This document shows, in pieces, positions 1 through 7,561 of a DNA stretch of 11,085 nt. Origin of the DNA: Glomus cerebriforme (lineage: Eukaryota; Glomeromycota; Glomeromycetes; Glomerales; Glomeraceae); NCBI GenBank assembly GCA_003550305.1, contig QKYT01000392.1:12507-23591 (forward strand). Reading direction: 5' to 3'. Position 1 is the first letter of the stretch. Every line of letters begins with the position of its first letter. Below the pieces are notes generated by a model. It was given only the letters and a program-made list of their open reading frames with translations. It made no database searches and was not told the DNA's origin. The translations under genes were made by a program, and so were the position numbers.

Positions 1-2
1 TT

Positions 3-408
3 TCAAATCGGGCATTACTTTCTGACGCGACTGTACAACAAACAGTTCTTGCTGATAAACATTTTACAGTAATGAAAAATCTTATGCATTAAAGGAAATA
101 AATAAAATATATGACAAAGCTAAATTCTTTTTAATGAAGAAACAAAAAGAATTTGCTGTTAAAATTGTAATCAAGAATGTTTAGCAATATTATATTGTGA
201 ATTTTGTGTTCAAANTTATTTGAAAGCAAAATTTTCAAATTGGACATCTGAAAGTAATAATATTGATAATTTAATACAAAAATGTCAAATGAATACAATT
301 GAACCAGATAGAATTGTTGAATGGATTCCATATAATAATTTAAAAAATATTGAATACCTAACAAAAGGCAGATGTTCTGAAACTTATACAGCAGTCTGGA
401 TTGATTAA
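3..408 (+). pseudogene. Kinase relic A: N-terminal cysteine segment and start of kinase domain
   Basis: This is a broken N-terminal part of a Rhizophagus-type protein kinase. Three frames carry it in order: about 3-70 (SNRALLSDATVQQTVLADKH), 71-130 (NEKSYALKEINKIYDKAK) and 136-405. The last frame has an in-frame TAA at 160-162, then NCNQEC, YCEFC, KFSNWTSESNNIDNLIQK, EWIPYNNLKNIEYLTKG and YTAVWID before TAA at 406-408. The cysteine pairs resemble a small zinc ribbon, and the WTS...EWIPY block precedes the glycine-rich loop in this family. The loop is damaged (TKGRCSE where family members have a second glycine). The VAIK lysine, HRD, DFG and the whole C-lobe are absent, so it cannot be a working kinase. 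Downstream sequence belongs to another kinase subfamily, so the gene was truncated, apparently by rearrangement. One N at 215 falls inside. Family placement is from recognised motifs; loss of function is inferred. Confidence 0.75.
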
Positions 409-490
409 ATTATATAACTATGAAAATCTAAAATATTGATTAATAATAAAAAAGGATTAGCTCAAACTGAAAAACAGAAATAAATATTAT

Positions 491-1120
491 GAAATGTTTC
501 CTATTGAATTATTATATTGATTGATTAGAAATTCAATTTCTAATGAACCTATTAAATATTATGAATATTTAGACTTTAAAAAAATAAAATCAATAAGAAA
601 TAGTATATTTTAAAGCATTTTTTATGCTTAACTGAAACTATTTTAGCTTGAAATCTTTCAATAATCAAACTTCAAAAATTATTAATATAAAATATAAATG
701 TGAATATCATGAAAATTATAAATCTCATATATTCTAAACCTCTTTACTATTTGAAGGTATTTTGTGAATAGTTCCTACAACATTTCAAAGACAAACAAAT
801 AATGAGATGTATATAATGTTGATGTGCTAAAACAAGATGTAAATAAAGCATATGAATTATATTACGAATCAGATAAAAAAAATGAAATCAGAAAATTTGG
901 AATTATATATGAAGGAGCTGAAGAAGATAATATTTATTCGATATATGAGCTTAGATATCATTATCAATATGGAATAAGAACCAAAAAAAAGATGAAATTA
1001 AAGTATTTGAATAATACTGAAAGGATGATAATATAGTCTTAGCATTGTTGTAAATGTGGAGTGGGAGCTAAAAAGTTTTGATGAAAATTTAAGCGTCTTT
1101 GGAAGATCAAAATCAAATTA
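491..1120 (+). pseudogene. Kinase relic B: damaged N-lobe followed by Sel1-like repeats
   Basis: This is the remnant of a second, different Rhizophagus kinase type, one whose kinase domain is followed by Sel1 (TPR-like) repeats. From 521 the sequence reads LIRNSISNEPIKYYEYLDF, the usual lead-in to the glycine loop, then KKIKSIRNSIF with the glycines lost and a TAA. In another frame near 645-735 comes SLKSFNNQTSKIIN and KCEYHENYKSHIF, matching the LKSF lysine strand and the helix C region (FHENII in relatives). HRD, DFG and APE motifs are not found, so most of the kinase core is deleted. From 824 a Sel1-like unit is readable (NKAYELYYES, then SIYELRYHYQYGIRTKK), shifting frame near 990 to DEIKVFE followed by stops. 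A second unit, HCCKCGVGAKKF then DENL, lies at about 1042-1095. The gene is certainly inactive. Sel1 repeats in related proteins probably bind partners. Confidence 0.68.
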
Positions 1121-1375
1121 ATTCAAAGCTATTATTTTTATTTTTTCCCATAAAACTATTTCAACTATCCATATCCATATTTATTGATTTATAATGAACC
1201 TACATATCACATGCACGTAAGTGCATTTTACTTTTTTTTTTTTAGAAATTTAAGTTTATTTTACTTTCTTTCACGCTCTCTTCCATGCCTTCTTCCATGC
1301 TCTCTTTTTTACCAAATTTTATTCTTTGCTTAGTAAAATACATATTAATTATTTATTTGATTCTTTAAAAATTAA
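1121..1375. other. Non-coding stretch with short pyrimidine repeats
   Basis: No gene is visible here. A pyrimidine-rich run around 1230-1320 contains a short duplicated TTCCATGC (1281-1288 and 1293-1300) set in CTCT sequence, and a T tract ends in TTTAG near 1244. A GTAAGT at about 1218 followed by that T tract and AG looks like an intron but would be only some 30 bases long, too short to trust. Confidence 0.5.
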
Positions 1376-1594
1376 AATAAAATTTCTAATATATCAGTCC
1401 TAGATCATGAAAATGATAATTATATTGAAATGGAAGCATATAAAGGTGAATATGATAATGATATTGAGGTAGAATTAGAACAAAACAATATCAAACAAAA
1501 TGATCCACTAGCAAAAAATACAATGTACTTTTGCTTTGTGTAATTACTAACTAGAAAAGATTTATTAAAATTAAAAGCGGAGAAAGAAGTATAG
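1376..1594 (+). pseudogene. Short acidic coding-like fragment, unrecognised
   Basis: One frame stays open for 55 codons from the stop at 1373-1375 to TAA at 1541-1543, then continues for 16 more codons (LLTRKDLLKLKAEKEV) to TAG at 1592-1594. The product is acidic and hydrophilic (HENDNYIEMEAYKGEYDNDI, then EVELEQNNIKQNDPLAKN). A 55-codon open stretch is unusual in sequence this rich in TAA. The amino-acid mix also looks like an ordinary protein, whereas random AT-rich DNA translates mostly to Lys, Ile, Asn and Phe. No methionine start precedes the open frame in a sensible place and I recognise no domain. TTACTAAC followed by TAG just after the first stop looks like a branch point and acceptor, but no donor pairs with it. 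It is best read as a leftover exon of an unknown gene. Confidence 0.3.
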
Positions 1595-1761
1595 TAATTT
1601 TATATTAATCTTTTTAACTTTAATTCTTTAATGTCAATAACAATTTCGAATTGAACTGTCAGTATAGTCCTCATGTTTCTTATAATATTAAATATGATAA
1701 ATACTAATTTGGTTATACCCTATTTTGATTTATTTTTTTAAAAAAAGGAATAAAAAATTAG
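1595..1761. other. AT-rich spacer
   Basis: No gene, RNA or clear repeat is seen between the acidic fragment and the first miniature element. Confidence 0.5.
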
Positions 1762-1906
1762 TGTTGTAGCCCAAATTCTACTATGTCCAAACTAACCCAG
1801 TCTTAGATGGTAGTTTAAGATAAAATTTACTAGTCTAGTTTGGGTTTTGGACATAGGATTGTTTCCTGGGATATCCAAAATCGGATTTGGCGTTTGGGCT
1901 ACAACA
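1762..1906. mobile_element. Miniature inverted-repeat element 1 (145 bp)
   Basis: A perfect 14-bp terminal inverted repeat bounds this 145-bp segment: TGTTGTAGCCCAAA at 1762-1775 and its reverse complement at 1893-1906. A second inverted pair is nested inside, CTATGTCCAA at 1781-1790 against TTGGACATAG at 1847-1856, extending imperfectly to CCCA/TGGG, so the transcript or single strand could fold into a long hairpin. The segment is more GC-rich than its surroundings and has no coding potential. TA dinucleotides at 1759-1760 and 1909-1910 flank it and would fit a TA target duplication as made by Tc1/mariner-type transposases, but the ends do not align perfectly with that choice. A non-autonomous DNA transposon (MITE) is the likeliest reading. 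The superfamily is unresolved. Confidence 0.6.
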
Positions 1907-1988
1907 AGTATATTTTTTTTTGTAATATATAATCAAAAAGAAGTCATATTTCTAATTTATTATGTGGCAAATTAAATTCCATATTTGG

Positions 1989-2182
1989 GGGATGTCTAAA
2001 GCCGTGTTCGATCACGTGACTTTTTTAAATTTTCATCCTCTATGTCACACCTCTTTTTTCATTTTTACTATGTATTCCAGGGACTTCAAATTTTTTTCGA
2101 TGTGTGAAATTTATTTGTCACACACCTATATGTCACATGGTAATATAAAATTCACGTGATCGAACACAGCTTTAGACTACCC
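1989..2182. mobile_element. Miniature inverted-repeat element 2 (194 bp) with 8-bp target duplication
   Basis: Two 31-bp terminal inverted repeats, 1989-2019 and 2152-2182, match at 28 of 31 positions. The left end begins GGGATGTCTAAAGC and ends CGATCACGTGA. The right end, reversed, begins GGGTAGTCTAAAGC. The element is flanked by a perfect 8-bp direct repeat ATATTTGG at 1981-1988 and 2183-2190, the footprint of a transposase that makes 8-bp staggered cuts, as hAT-family enzymes do. Inside, TGTCACA-type motifs recur near 2043, 2116 and 2132, resembling subterminal binding repeats. There is no transposase; any open frame across it is incidental. With both ends and the target duplication intact it is a clear non-autonomous transposon. 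The hAT label is inferred from the duplication length alone, since GGG ends are not the usual CAGG. Confidence 0.82.
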
Positions 2183-2190
2183 ATATTTGG

Positions 2191-2535
2191 TTAATCAATT
2201 TTCTCAATTAGGCCTTTACAATCATGCAAATCATGCATAATTTAGCGAATTTTGAATACTAGTATGAAATCATGAGTCATAGAAACTGTTTCATAATTTT
2301 GCGTAATGTAATTTATTATTGTATTATTGATAATTTTGACTCATTTTTATATTCTTAATATTTTTAATTATATAAATATCTCTAAAATTCCATATTATTT
2401 TTTTANTTATCATATTAAATATATTAAAATATCCTTAGAGATCATTCATTTTATTTTAAAAATACATTATCAGCAATTATTTTTTCTCTCTCTCTATCCT
2501 TTTTAACAACTACTTCCAACTATTTATTTCCTTTA
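2191..2535. other. AT-rich non-coding stretch
   Basis: No gene is seen. There is a short TC microsatellite (TCTCTCTCTCT) near 2484 and one N at 2406. Nothing else can be supported. Confidence 0.5.
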
Positions 2536-2656
2536 TTAAACTTCCTCTTCTCTTCCTTATACTGTATATGAGGTCTTCCTCTATCAGGCAAGGAAACCAG
2601 TAATACCAGTCAGTTAGTTGAGCTATCTTCTATCTTCTATCTGGCGGGTTTGGTAT
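2536..2656. repeat. Diverged direct repeat, copy 1
   Basis: This unit starts TTAAACTTCC, contains TTATACTGTATATG, GGTCTTC and TATCAGGCAAG, and ends ATCTGGCGGGTTTGGT. The same blocks in the same order recur at 2672-2762. This copy has about 30 extra bases before the end block, including a short TATCTTC tandem at 2623-2641. There is no coding potential. The unit may be a dispersed genomic repeat, but only two copies are in view. Confidence 0.6.
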
Positions 2657-2671
2657 TTTTTTTAAATTCCT

Positions 2672-2762
2672 TTAAACTTCCTTTTCTCTTCCTTATACTG
2701 TATATGGGGTCTTCTTCATATCAGGCAAGAAAAGACCGGTCAGATCTGGCTGGTTTGGTTTA
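2672..2762. repeat. Diverged direct repeat, copy 2
   Basis: This is the second copy of the unit at 2536-2656, offset by 136 bases at its left end and shortened before the end block (ATCTGGCTGGTTTGGT). The first 65 bases differ from copy 1 at only a few positions, mostly transitions, plus a single-base indel. The local tandem arrangement suggests duplication followed by drift. Confidence 0.6.
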
Positions 2763-2849
2763 GACTAGAATCCCTTTCCATTTCCTAATACATACTTATT
2801 GACTACTTTATTTATGAGCTCATGTTATACAAACACCCATCTAGATTTG

Positions 2850-3300
2850 GAGAAAATTTAAAAGAGAAATTTGGATTCATTTAATAGATATAAACAAAGC
2901 TTTATAACACAGACAGAAAAAGATGATGAAAAAGACACCAAGAAGAAAAGATAGTANAACTAATGGTGGACATTTTTAATAACAAAACAAATAATATAAT
3001 TGTGAATGACAAAATAACTGAAGAATTCACTGTAGAAAGTAGATTGTATCATTAGCATCTGCTTCTTTAAAGAAGAAAACAGAAGTGTTTGGATTCCAGG
3101 GGGGAGTATGATCACAAGACTGAAACTTAAAGGAATTAACGAAAGGGCACCACCATATGGAAAGGCATAACAAAAAGAATAAGCTAACATACAATAAATT
3201 GATGAAATAAACATAAAAGGGGATTTAGAACAGAAATTTTACAACTTAAGAGTTTATATCAATTTCTAAAGTAAATCCAAAAAATTTGAATTACGAACAA
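2850..3300 (+). other. Possible wider extent of a degraded 18S rDNA insertion
   Basis: The confident 18S core lies at 3072-3156. On either side, weaker blocks occur in the order expected for 18S. GAAATT...TGGATT...ATT near 2866 resembles the region of 18S about 190 bases upstream of the core. AATTGA...AAACAT near 3198-3213 and GGGGA at 3219 resemble TAATTTGACTCAACACGGGG. AATTACGAACAAAAGG near 3288 resembles GATAACGAACGAGACC. The + strand through this stretch is strongly purine-rich, as G-to-A decay of rDNA would give. The flanking matches are by eye and could be chance. Confidence 0.3.
3072..3156 (+). pseudogene. Fragment of eukaryotic 18S rRNA gene, mutated
   Basis: The + strand carries the universally conserved 3' half core of nuclear small-subunit rRNA. 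It begins AGAAAACAGAAG, continues GGGGGGAGTATG and CTGAAACTTAAAGGAATT, and ends GAAAGGGCACCACCA. This is the helix region of the eukaryotic GGAGTATGG...GGGCACCACCA landmark. It is not bacterial or mitochondrial, since those lack AGGGCACCACCA. Compared with the conserved sequence, five substitutions fall at 3111, 3114, 3119, 3138 and 3142, and all are G to A. The flanks quickly lose clear similarity, so no complete rRNA gene is here and the changed positions are normally invariant. It is an rDNA-derived relic, not a functional rRNA. An open frame on the opposite strand across it is incidental. Confidence 0.85.
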
Positions 3301-3690
3301 AAGGGAGAAATAATAATAAATCAAAGTAAACAAATATAGGAGTAAATTAATGATAAACAAATAGTCAAAATTATATGGTGTGAGATAAATAGAATATTAT
3401 ACGAAAAACTGGGTGTATGAGTGGGATAAAGGAGAACAAAAACAAAAATCAGAATTGATCAATTAGAAATAGATATATGATAAATAAATACAAATAGTTA
3501 TTATTTTAGAAGACATACAGAACAGTTATTATATTAATTTTTAGTTTTAGTTATTTAGTAGGATATAATTTCACCAATTTTTGCAATAAAAGATTTTTAA
3601 ATTATAAAAAAAAATTAAAAGAAATATTATATTTATATAATCATAATAAACTTATTAATAAATAAAAATCAATATTAAATTGTTTAAAAT
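3301..3690. other. A-rich non-coding stretch
   Basis: This purine-rich and then AT-rich sequence has no open frame of note and no repeat structure I can support. Confidence 0.5.
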
Positions 3691-4020
3691 ATGAACATAA
3701 TACAAATACCAAATGATTATATCAGTAAGATTATATGTTATATACTTCTAATATATCAAATGAATGTTATATATCATACTTTTTGTTTGCAAATAAGTTT
3801 TAAAAAAATAATTGGCAATATGGTAATACAGTATATACAGTATACTGGAAAAATTTTAAAGAAATGCAATAATCTTAATCCACCAAATAAGATTTATGAT
3901 AAAGATAACTAAAAAGGTTAGTTTTTAAAAATTGAACACTATATTTACATTACCAAACTTGTTACTCCTCATAGAATTAGTTACTTGAAAAATTTGGATG
4001 ATTAAGCATGAAATACTATA
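3691..4020 (+). pseudogene. Weak coding-like relic, unrecognised
   Basis: A single frame is open for 73 codons from ATG 3691 to TAA 3910-3912. After a TAG at 3919-3921 the same frame is open again to 4003, reading KIEHYIYITKLVTPHRISYL then KNLDD before TAA and TGA. An overlapping frame near 3820 reads GNTVYTVYWKNFKEMQ, which looks more protein-like than the first frame. The mixture suggests an old gene fragment with frameshifts. Composition is close to what AT-rich DNA gives by chance (Ile, Lys, Asn, Tyr), no domain is recognised, and the 73-codon frame alone could be accidental. Confidence 0.22.
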
Positions 4021-4059
4021 CAGGTAATTAAATTTTTATATGTTTAAAAAAAATTACAG

Positions 4060-4689
4060 AAAATTTTATTCATTTGATATAAATGCAAAAAATTAATATT
4101 TCTCAAATCTATGACATATTTTATCAATACTTTTCATGCTTTATATTTTGTAGATTACAAGATAATTTATTTATGTTTAAAGATAGTTGCAAATTGCATC
4201 ATTGATTATATTATTATATGAACCATTTTTGATCACAAGGATAGCTGTTATAAAATTGATTTTTTTGGAAATTAACATATAATACAGTATATGTGATTCA
4301 TTATATTATCTAATTAATTGAAAATATGAAAACATTTCATTTTAAATTCATTAATAATTTATCTGATTTTTATTTAATAATAACTGTTAATGTTGCTCTT
4401 GCTGCTCTTGCATCATTTAATATAGATCATAATTTCTTATTTTTTTTTTATTTTTGGTTTTTCAATTTTCAAATCTTTTGAATTTTTTCTAAATTTAATT
4501 CATAATATATTACTATTTTATCAAATTACATCTTGTGAATGTTAACGATAAAATTTTCAATAAGAATCGAAAAAATTTTTTATACATGAAAATCCTAGCA
4601 AAGTTTTATAAGTTACACAAACTTTTTTCATGTGTTTTGTTGAAGTAAAGTCAATGACGATAAATTTAGTTAGTGTCAATTTTCTTTAA
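4060..4689. other. AT-rich non-coding stretch upstream of kinase relic C
   Basis: No gene is seen. There is a small TGCTCTTGC duplication near 4393-4410 and several A and T tracts. If the kinase gene downstream was once active its promoter lay here, but no specific element is recognisable. Confidence 0.45.
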
Positions 4690-4943
4690 ATGACTAAAAA
4701 AAACAAAGTTTCAAAAAAAAAAAAAATAATTGTTATATTTTTTTGGACAATAAAATCAAATGGACTTAAACCAATTCATTTTAAAATAAATTTATTAAAG
4801 TCAACTCTAATAAAAATAATCATATCAGAAGTAAATATTATTGATAATAATTTATGTGAGCAAAATGTTATAGTTTTTAAAATATCAGATTATTATTTGG
4901 ATAGAGACGAAAGAAGAGCAAAATTTCAGGGTTATAAGCTTTT
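4690..4943 (+). pseudogene. Possible 5' coding part of kinase relic C
   Basis: One frame is open from ATG 4690 and remains open to 5019, long for sequence with so many TAA triplets. The first 15 residues are a lysine-rich low-complexity run (TKKNKVSKKKKI). The later part (EVNIIDNNLCEQNVIVFKIS, then DYYLDRDERRAKFQGYKL) has a normal protein composition. From about 4941 the protein-like reading passes to another frame (ENYDQKIDNYNYFCAYCFEK), which leads into the cysteine segment of the kinase. I therefore read this as the N-terminal region of the same gene, broken by a frameshift near 4940. I know no named domain for it, and it could instead be a separate exon or a chance frame. Confidence 0.35.
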
Positions 4944-6422
4944 TTATGTGAAAATTATGATCAAAAAATTGATAATTATAATTATTTTTGTGCTTATTGT
5001 TTTGAAAAAGAAACTATGAAATACAAAACCGTATGTTTTATGGAAAATGTAAAGAATGTCTTCAAACAAATACAAAGATCATTGAATGTAAACCATGTAA
5101 TATAAAATACTTACAATAAGATTTCGATAAGTGGACTAGTAAAAATAAAGATATTAATGAATTAATACAACTTCAACTTTTACTTAATAACATATCATGT
5201 ATATTAGGATGGATTCCATATGATAAATTTAATGATATTAAATATATGGCCGAAGGAGGGTTTGCTAAAGTATACTTAGCTACTTGGATAGATGGAAGGA
5301 TTAGAAGATGGAAAAAAGAATCTAATAGCTGGGAAAGATTTGGACCACTTAAAGTTGCTTTAAAAAGTATCCAATAGTTCATCAGATAATCTAAATAAGG
5401 ATTTTATAAATGAGGTTCATAAAATAAATAAATATCAATGAAATTTAATTTTTATACTTTTATAGCAAAGAATTTAATTATTATGGAGGTGTAGTAGATT
5501 GTTATGGAATAACTAAAGAACCTAATATACAAAATTATGTACTAGTATTAGAATTTTTAATAATAGTAGTTTACATTCTTATATTAATTAAAATTTTAAT
5601 GTTATAACATGGGAACAAAAACTAAGATATATGCATAGTGTCATTATAGGACTTTATTTTATTCATAAAATTAATTTAATTCATAAAGATCTTCACTTGG
5701 GCAATATTTTAACAGAATCTGAATATATTGCATATATCAGTGATTTTGGATTTTGTAAACCAGCAGATGAATCAGATAGTAGAAAGATTTATAGAGTAAT
5801 GCCATATATGGCACCTGAAATATTACATGAAAAAGAATATACACAGAAATCTGATGTATATTCATTTGGTATTATTATGAATGAAATAATTTCTATAATT
5901 CCTCCATTTAATGATGGACTATATGATCATTATCTTGCATTGGATATTTCATGGTAAACGTTCAAAGATAAGAGATATTAGCAGAGCTTCTAAGAGAATT
6001 AATTCAAAATGTTGGGATGCAATTCCAGAAAATCATCCAACACCTGAAGAAGTTATGAATGAAATAAGATATTATATGTATGGTAATAGCTATCTTGCAC
6101 AAGTTAAAAGGTTTGAAGAATTACCAGTATTAACATATAATTTTACTCCCATTACAAAATCAACAACAAAAATACAATTAGCCCGCCTGTTGGCCGAGAA
6201 AAATAATTCTGGCACTGAAAATGAGCAATTAAGTCAGCAAATAATTCATGTTGACCCCCAGCTCAGATAATTTGCTTCACGTAATAAGTGAGCAATTAGC
6301 CCAGTCACAGGCTTAATTATATGAAACACATACTCAAGCAAGTAGACTTCTTAATTTATCAAATTTACCTGAACCTGTAAATTGTTCAAATCAAGAAGGA
6401 TTTATATCTTCAAGAAATACAG
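4941..6422 (+). pseudogene. Kinase relic C: near full-length protein kinase, frameshifted
   Basis: This is the best-preserved gene, a protein kinase of the expanded glomeromycotine family that phosphorylates Ser/Thr or Tyr. In order: FCAYC (4989), CKEC and CKPC (5048-5098, zinc-ribbon-like), DFDKWTSKNKDINELIQ, GWIPYDKFNDIKYM, glycine loop AEGGFAKVY (5249), and VALKS with its ATP-contacting lysine at 5363-5365. Then come NSSDNLNKDFINEV, VVDCYGITKEPN, IHKDLHLGN (5679; catalytic loop with K for R), DFGF (5742), MAPEI (5808), SDVYSFG (5850), CWDAIPENHPTPEEV (6010), and SRLLNLSNLPEP before the exon end. Lesions are frameshifts near 5038, 5372, 5556, 5945 and 6255, unexplained loss near 5440-5464, and in-frame TAA at 5117, 5589 and 6314. 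The next downstream sequence has a GTAAAT donor at 6423. Catalytic residues survive, so inactivation looks recent or partly caused by sequence error. Confidence 0.85.
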
Positions 6423-6693
6423 GTAAATTTTTTATAATTATTGTTTTTTTATTAAAATTATTAAAATTATTTTTTAATCATCAATCAATGCTTTATATTT
6501 AAAAAAAAATGTATTTATTATTATATTATTATAAATAAATTGAATTATCTGTTATTAAAGGTTTTTATTAAAGAAGATATTCTTTTTATTGATTATTAAA
6601 TTGTATTTATAAAATAAAAAATAAAAATAAAATTATTTTCTTGAACTAAAAAGTGAGAAAATAGAACTACAGTTATAAACATCAGTTTTTACA

Positions 6694-7372
6694 GTCTAAA
6701 AAGGACCTCGAACAATATTAATAAGTAGCAAAAAAAAATTTACTATTAGCTTTACGCATTTTTCCAGGGCTGAAACAATGATAATTTCAGTCAGTTACTA
6801 AAGAAGGGGTTGTCTAAAGCGGGATAAATCGCTCGATTTAGACAGATTTTGGCTGGCATTACAGCATTAAGAAATTGTGTGACAAATAGATTTACAGACC
6901 GAAAAATTCTCTGTCCCAGAATACCTAGGCATTATTAAAAATTATCTAAAAAAAGCAAAATCTACATAATATTTTTGGCCAATTCTAAGCAAACTTTCTT
7001 GTTACTATTACTATGCAAGGTTGAGTTCGTCANGTCTAAAAAGGACCTCGAACAATATTAATAAGTAGCAAAAAAAAATTTACTATTAGCTTTACGCATT
7101 TTTCCAGGGCTGAAACAATGATAATTTCAGTCAGTTACTAAAGAAGGGGTTGTCTAAAGCGGGATAAATCGCTCGATTTAGACAGATTTTGGCTGGCATT
7201 ACAGCATTAAGAAATTGTGTGACAAATAGATTTACAGACCGAAAAATTCTCTGTCCCAGAATACCTAGGCATTATTAAAAATTATCTAAAAAAAGCAAAA
7301 TCTACATAATATTTTTGGCCAATTCTAAGCAAACTTTCTTGTTACTATTACTATGCAAGGTTGAGTTCGTCA
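6694..7372. repeat. Perfect tandem duplication, two copies of 339-340 bp joined at an N
   Basis: The unit runs from GTCTAAAAAGGACCTCGAAC to GGTTGAGTTCGTCA. It occurs at 6694-7032 and again at 7034-7372, with the single ambiguous base N at 7033 between them. I see no mismatch between the copies. Each unit holds GGGGTTGTCTAAAGCGGG (first copy from 6807) followed by a fold-back, GTCTAAA at 6812-6818 against TTTAGAC at 6837-6843. There is no coding potential. The copies are either a very recent duplication of part of a transposon or an unmerged overlap of two contig ends. Confidence 0.85.
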
Positions 7373-7455
7373 TTACTTTCTTTTTAGATTATGAGTTGGA
7401 ATATTTGTAATTTATTTCGATATACAACTTTAGTGAAACCCAAAACCCAAAAAAT

Positions 7456-7561
7456 CTTGTTACTATTACTCGGGTCCTGTCTAAAAAACAAGAATAATTA
7501 ATCAGATCAAGACTTTTAATCAGTAGCGAAAGATAATAATTAGTTAGCTGGTTCCTTTTTT
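7456..7561. repeat. Diverged partial third copy of the 340-bp unit junction
   Basis: TCTTGTTACTATTACT at 7456-7471 repeats the end region of the 340-bp unit (also near 6997 and 7337). Directly after it, GTCTAAAAA at 7479, then AATCAGTAGCGAAA and TTAGTTAGCTGG, follow the start of the unit (GTCTAAAAA, AATAAGTAGCAAAA, TATTAGCTTT). The end-then-start order is what a tandem array would give, with much divergence. Confidence 0.4.

Noticed and set aside
131..364. A 77-codon open frame on the minus strand
   Set aside because: It is antisense to the cysteine and WTS segment of kinase relic A.
1962..2159. A 65-codon open frame on the + strand
   Set aside because: It starts outside and runs through the miniature element with the 31-bp ends; the composition is that of translated non-coding DNA.
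2960..3214. An 84-codon open frame on the minus strand
   Set aside because: It is antisense to the 18S rRNA fragment; its sequence is explained by the conserved rRNA.
2940..3540. A retrotransposon coding region in the purine-rich stretch
   Set aside because: No reverse-transcriptase, integrase or Gag motifs in any frame; the only recognisable content is rRNA.
4024..4059. A 36-base GT-AG intron after a coding-like fragment
   Set aside because: It is too short for a fungal intron and the flanking frames are full of stops.
5173..5382. A 69-codon open frame on the minus strand
   Set aside because: It is the antisense shadow of the kinase glycine-loop and VALK region of relic C.
4941..6422. Stop-codon reassignment (TAA read as an amino acid)
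   Set aside because: Several in-frame stops in the kinases are TAA, but frameshifts in the same genes and TAG/TGA stops elsewhere point to ordinary decay in AT-rich DNA.
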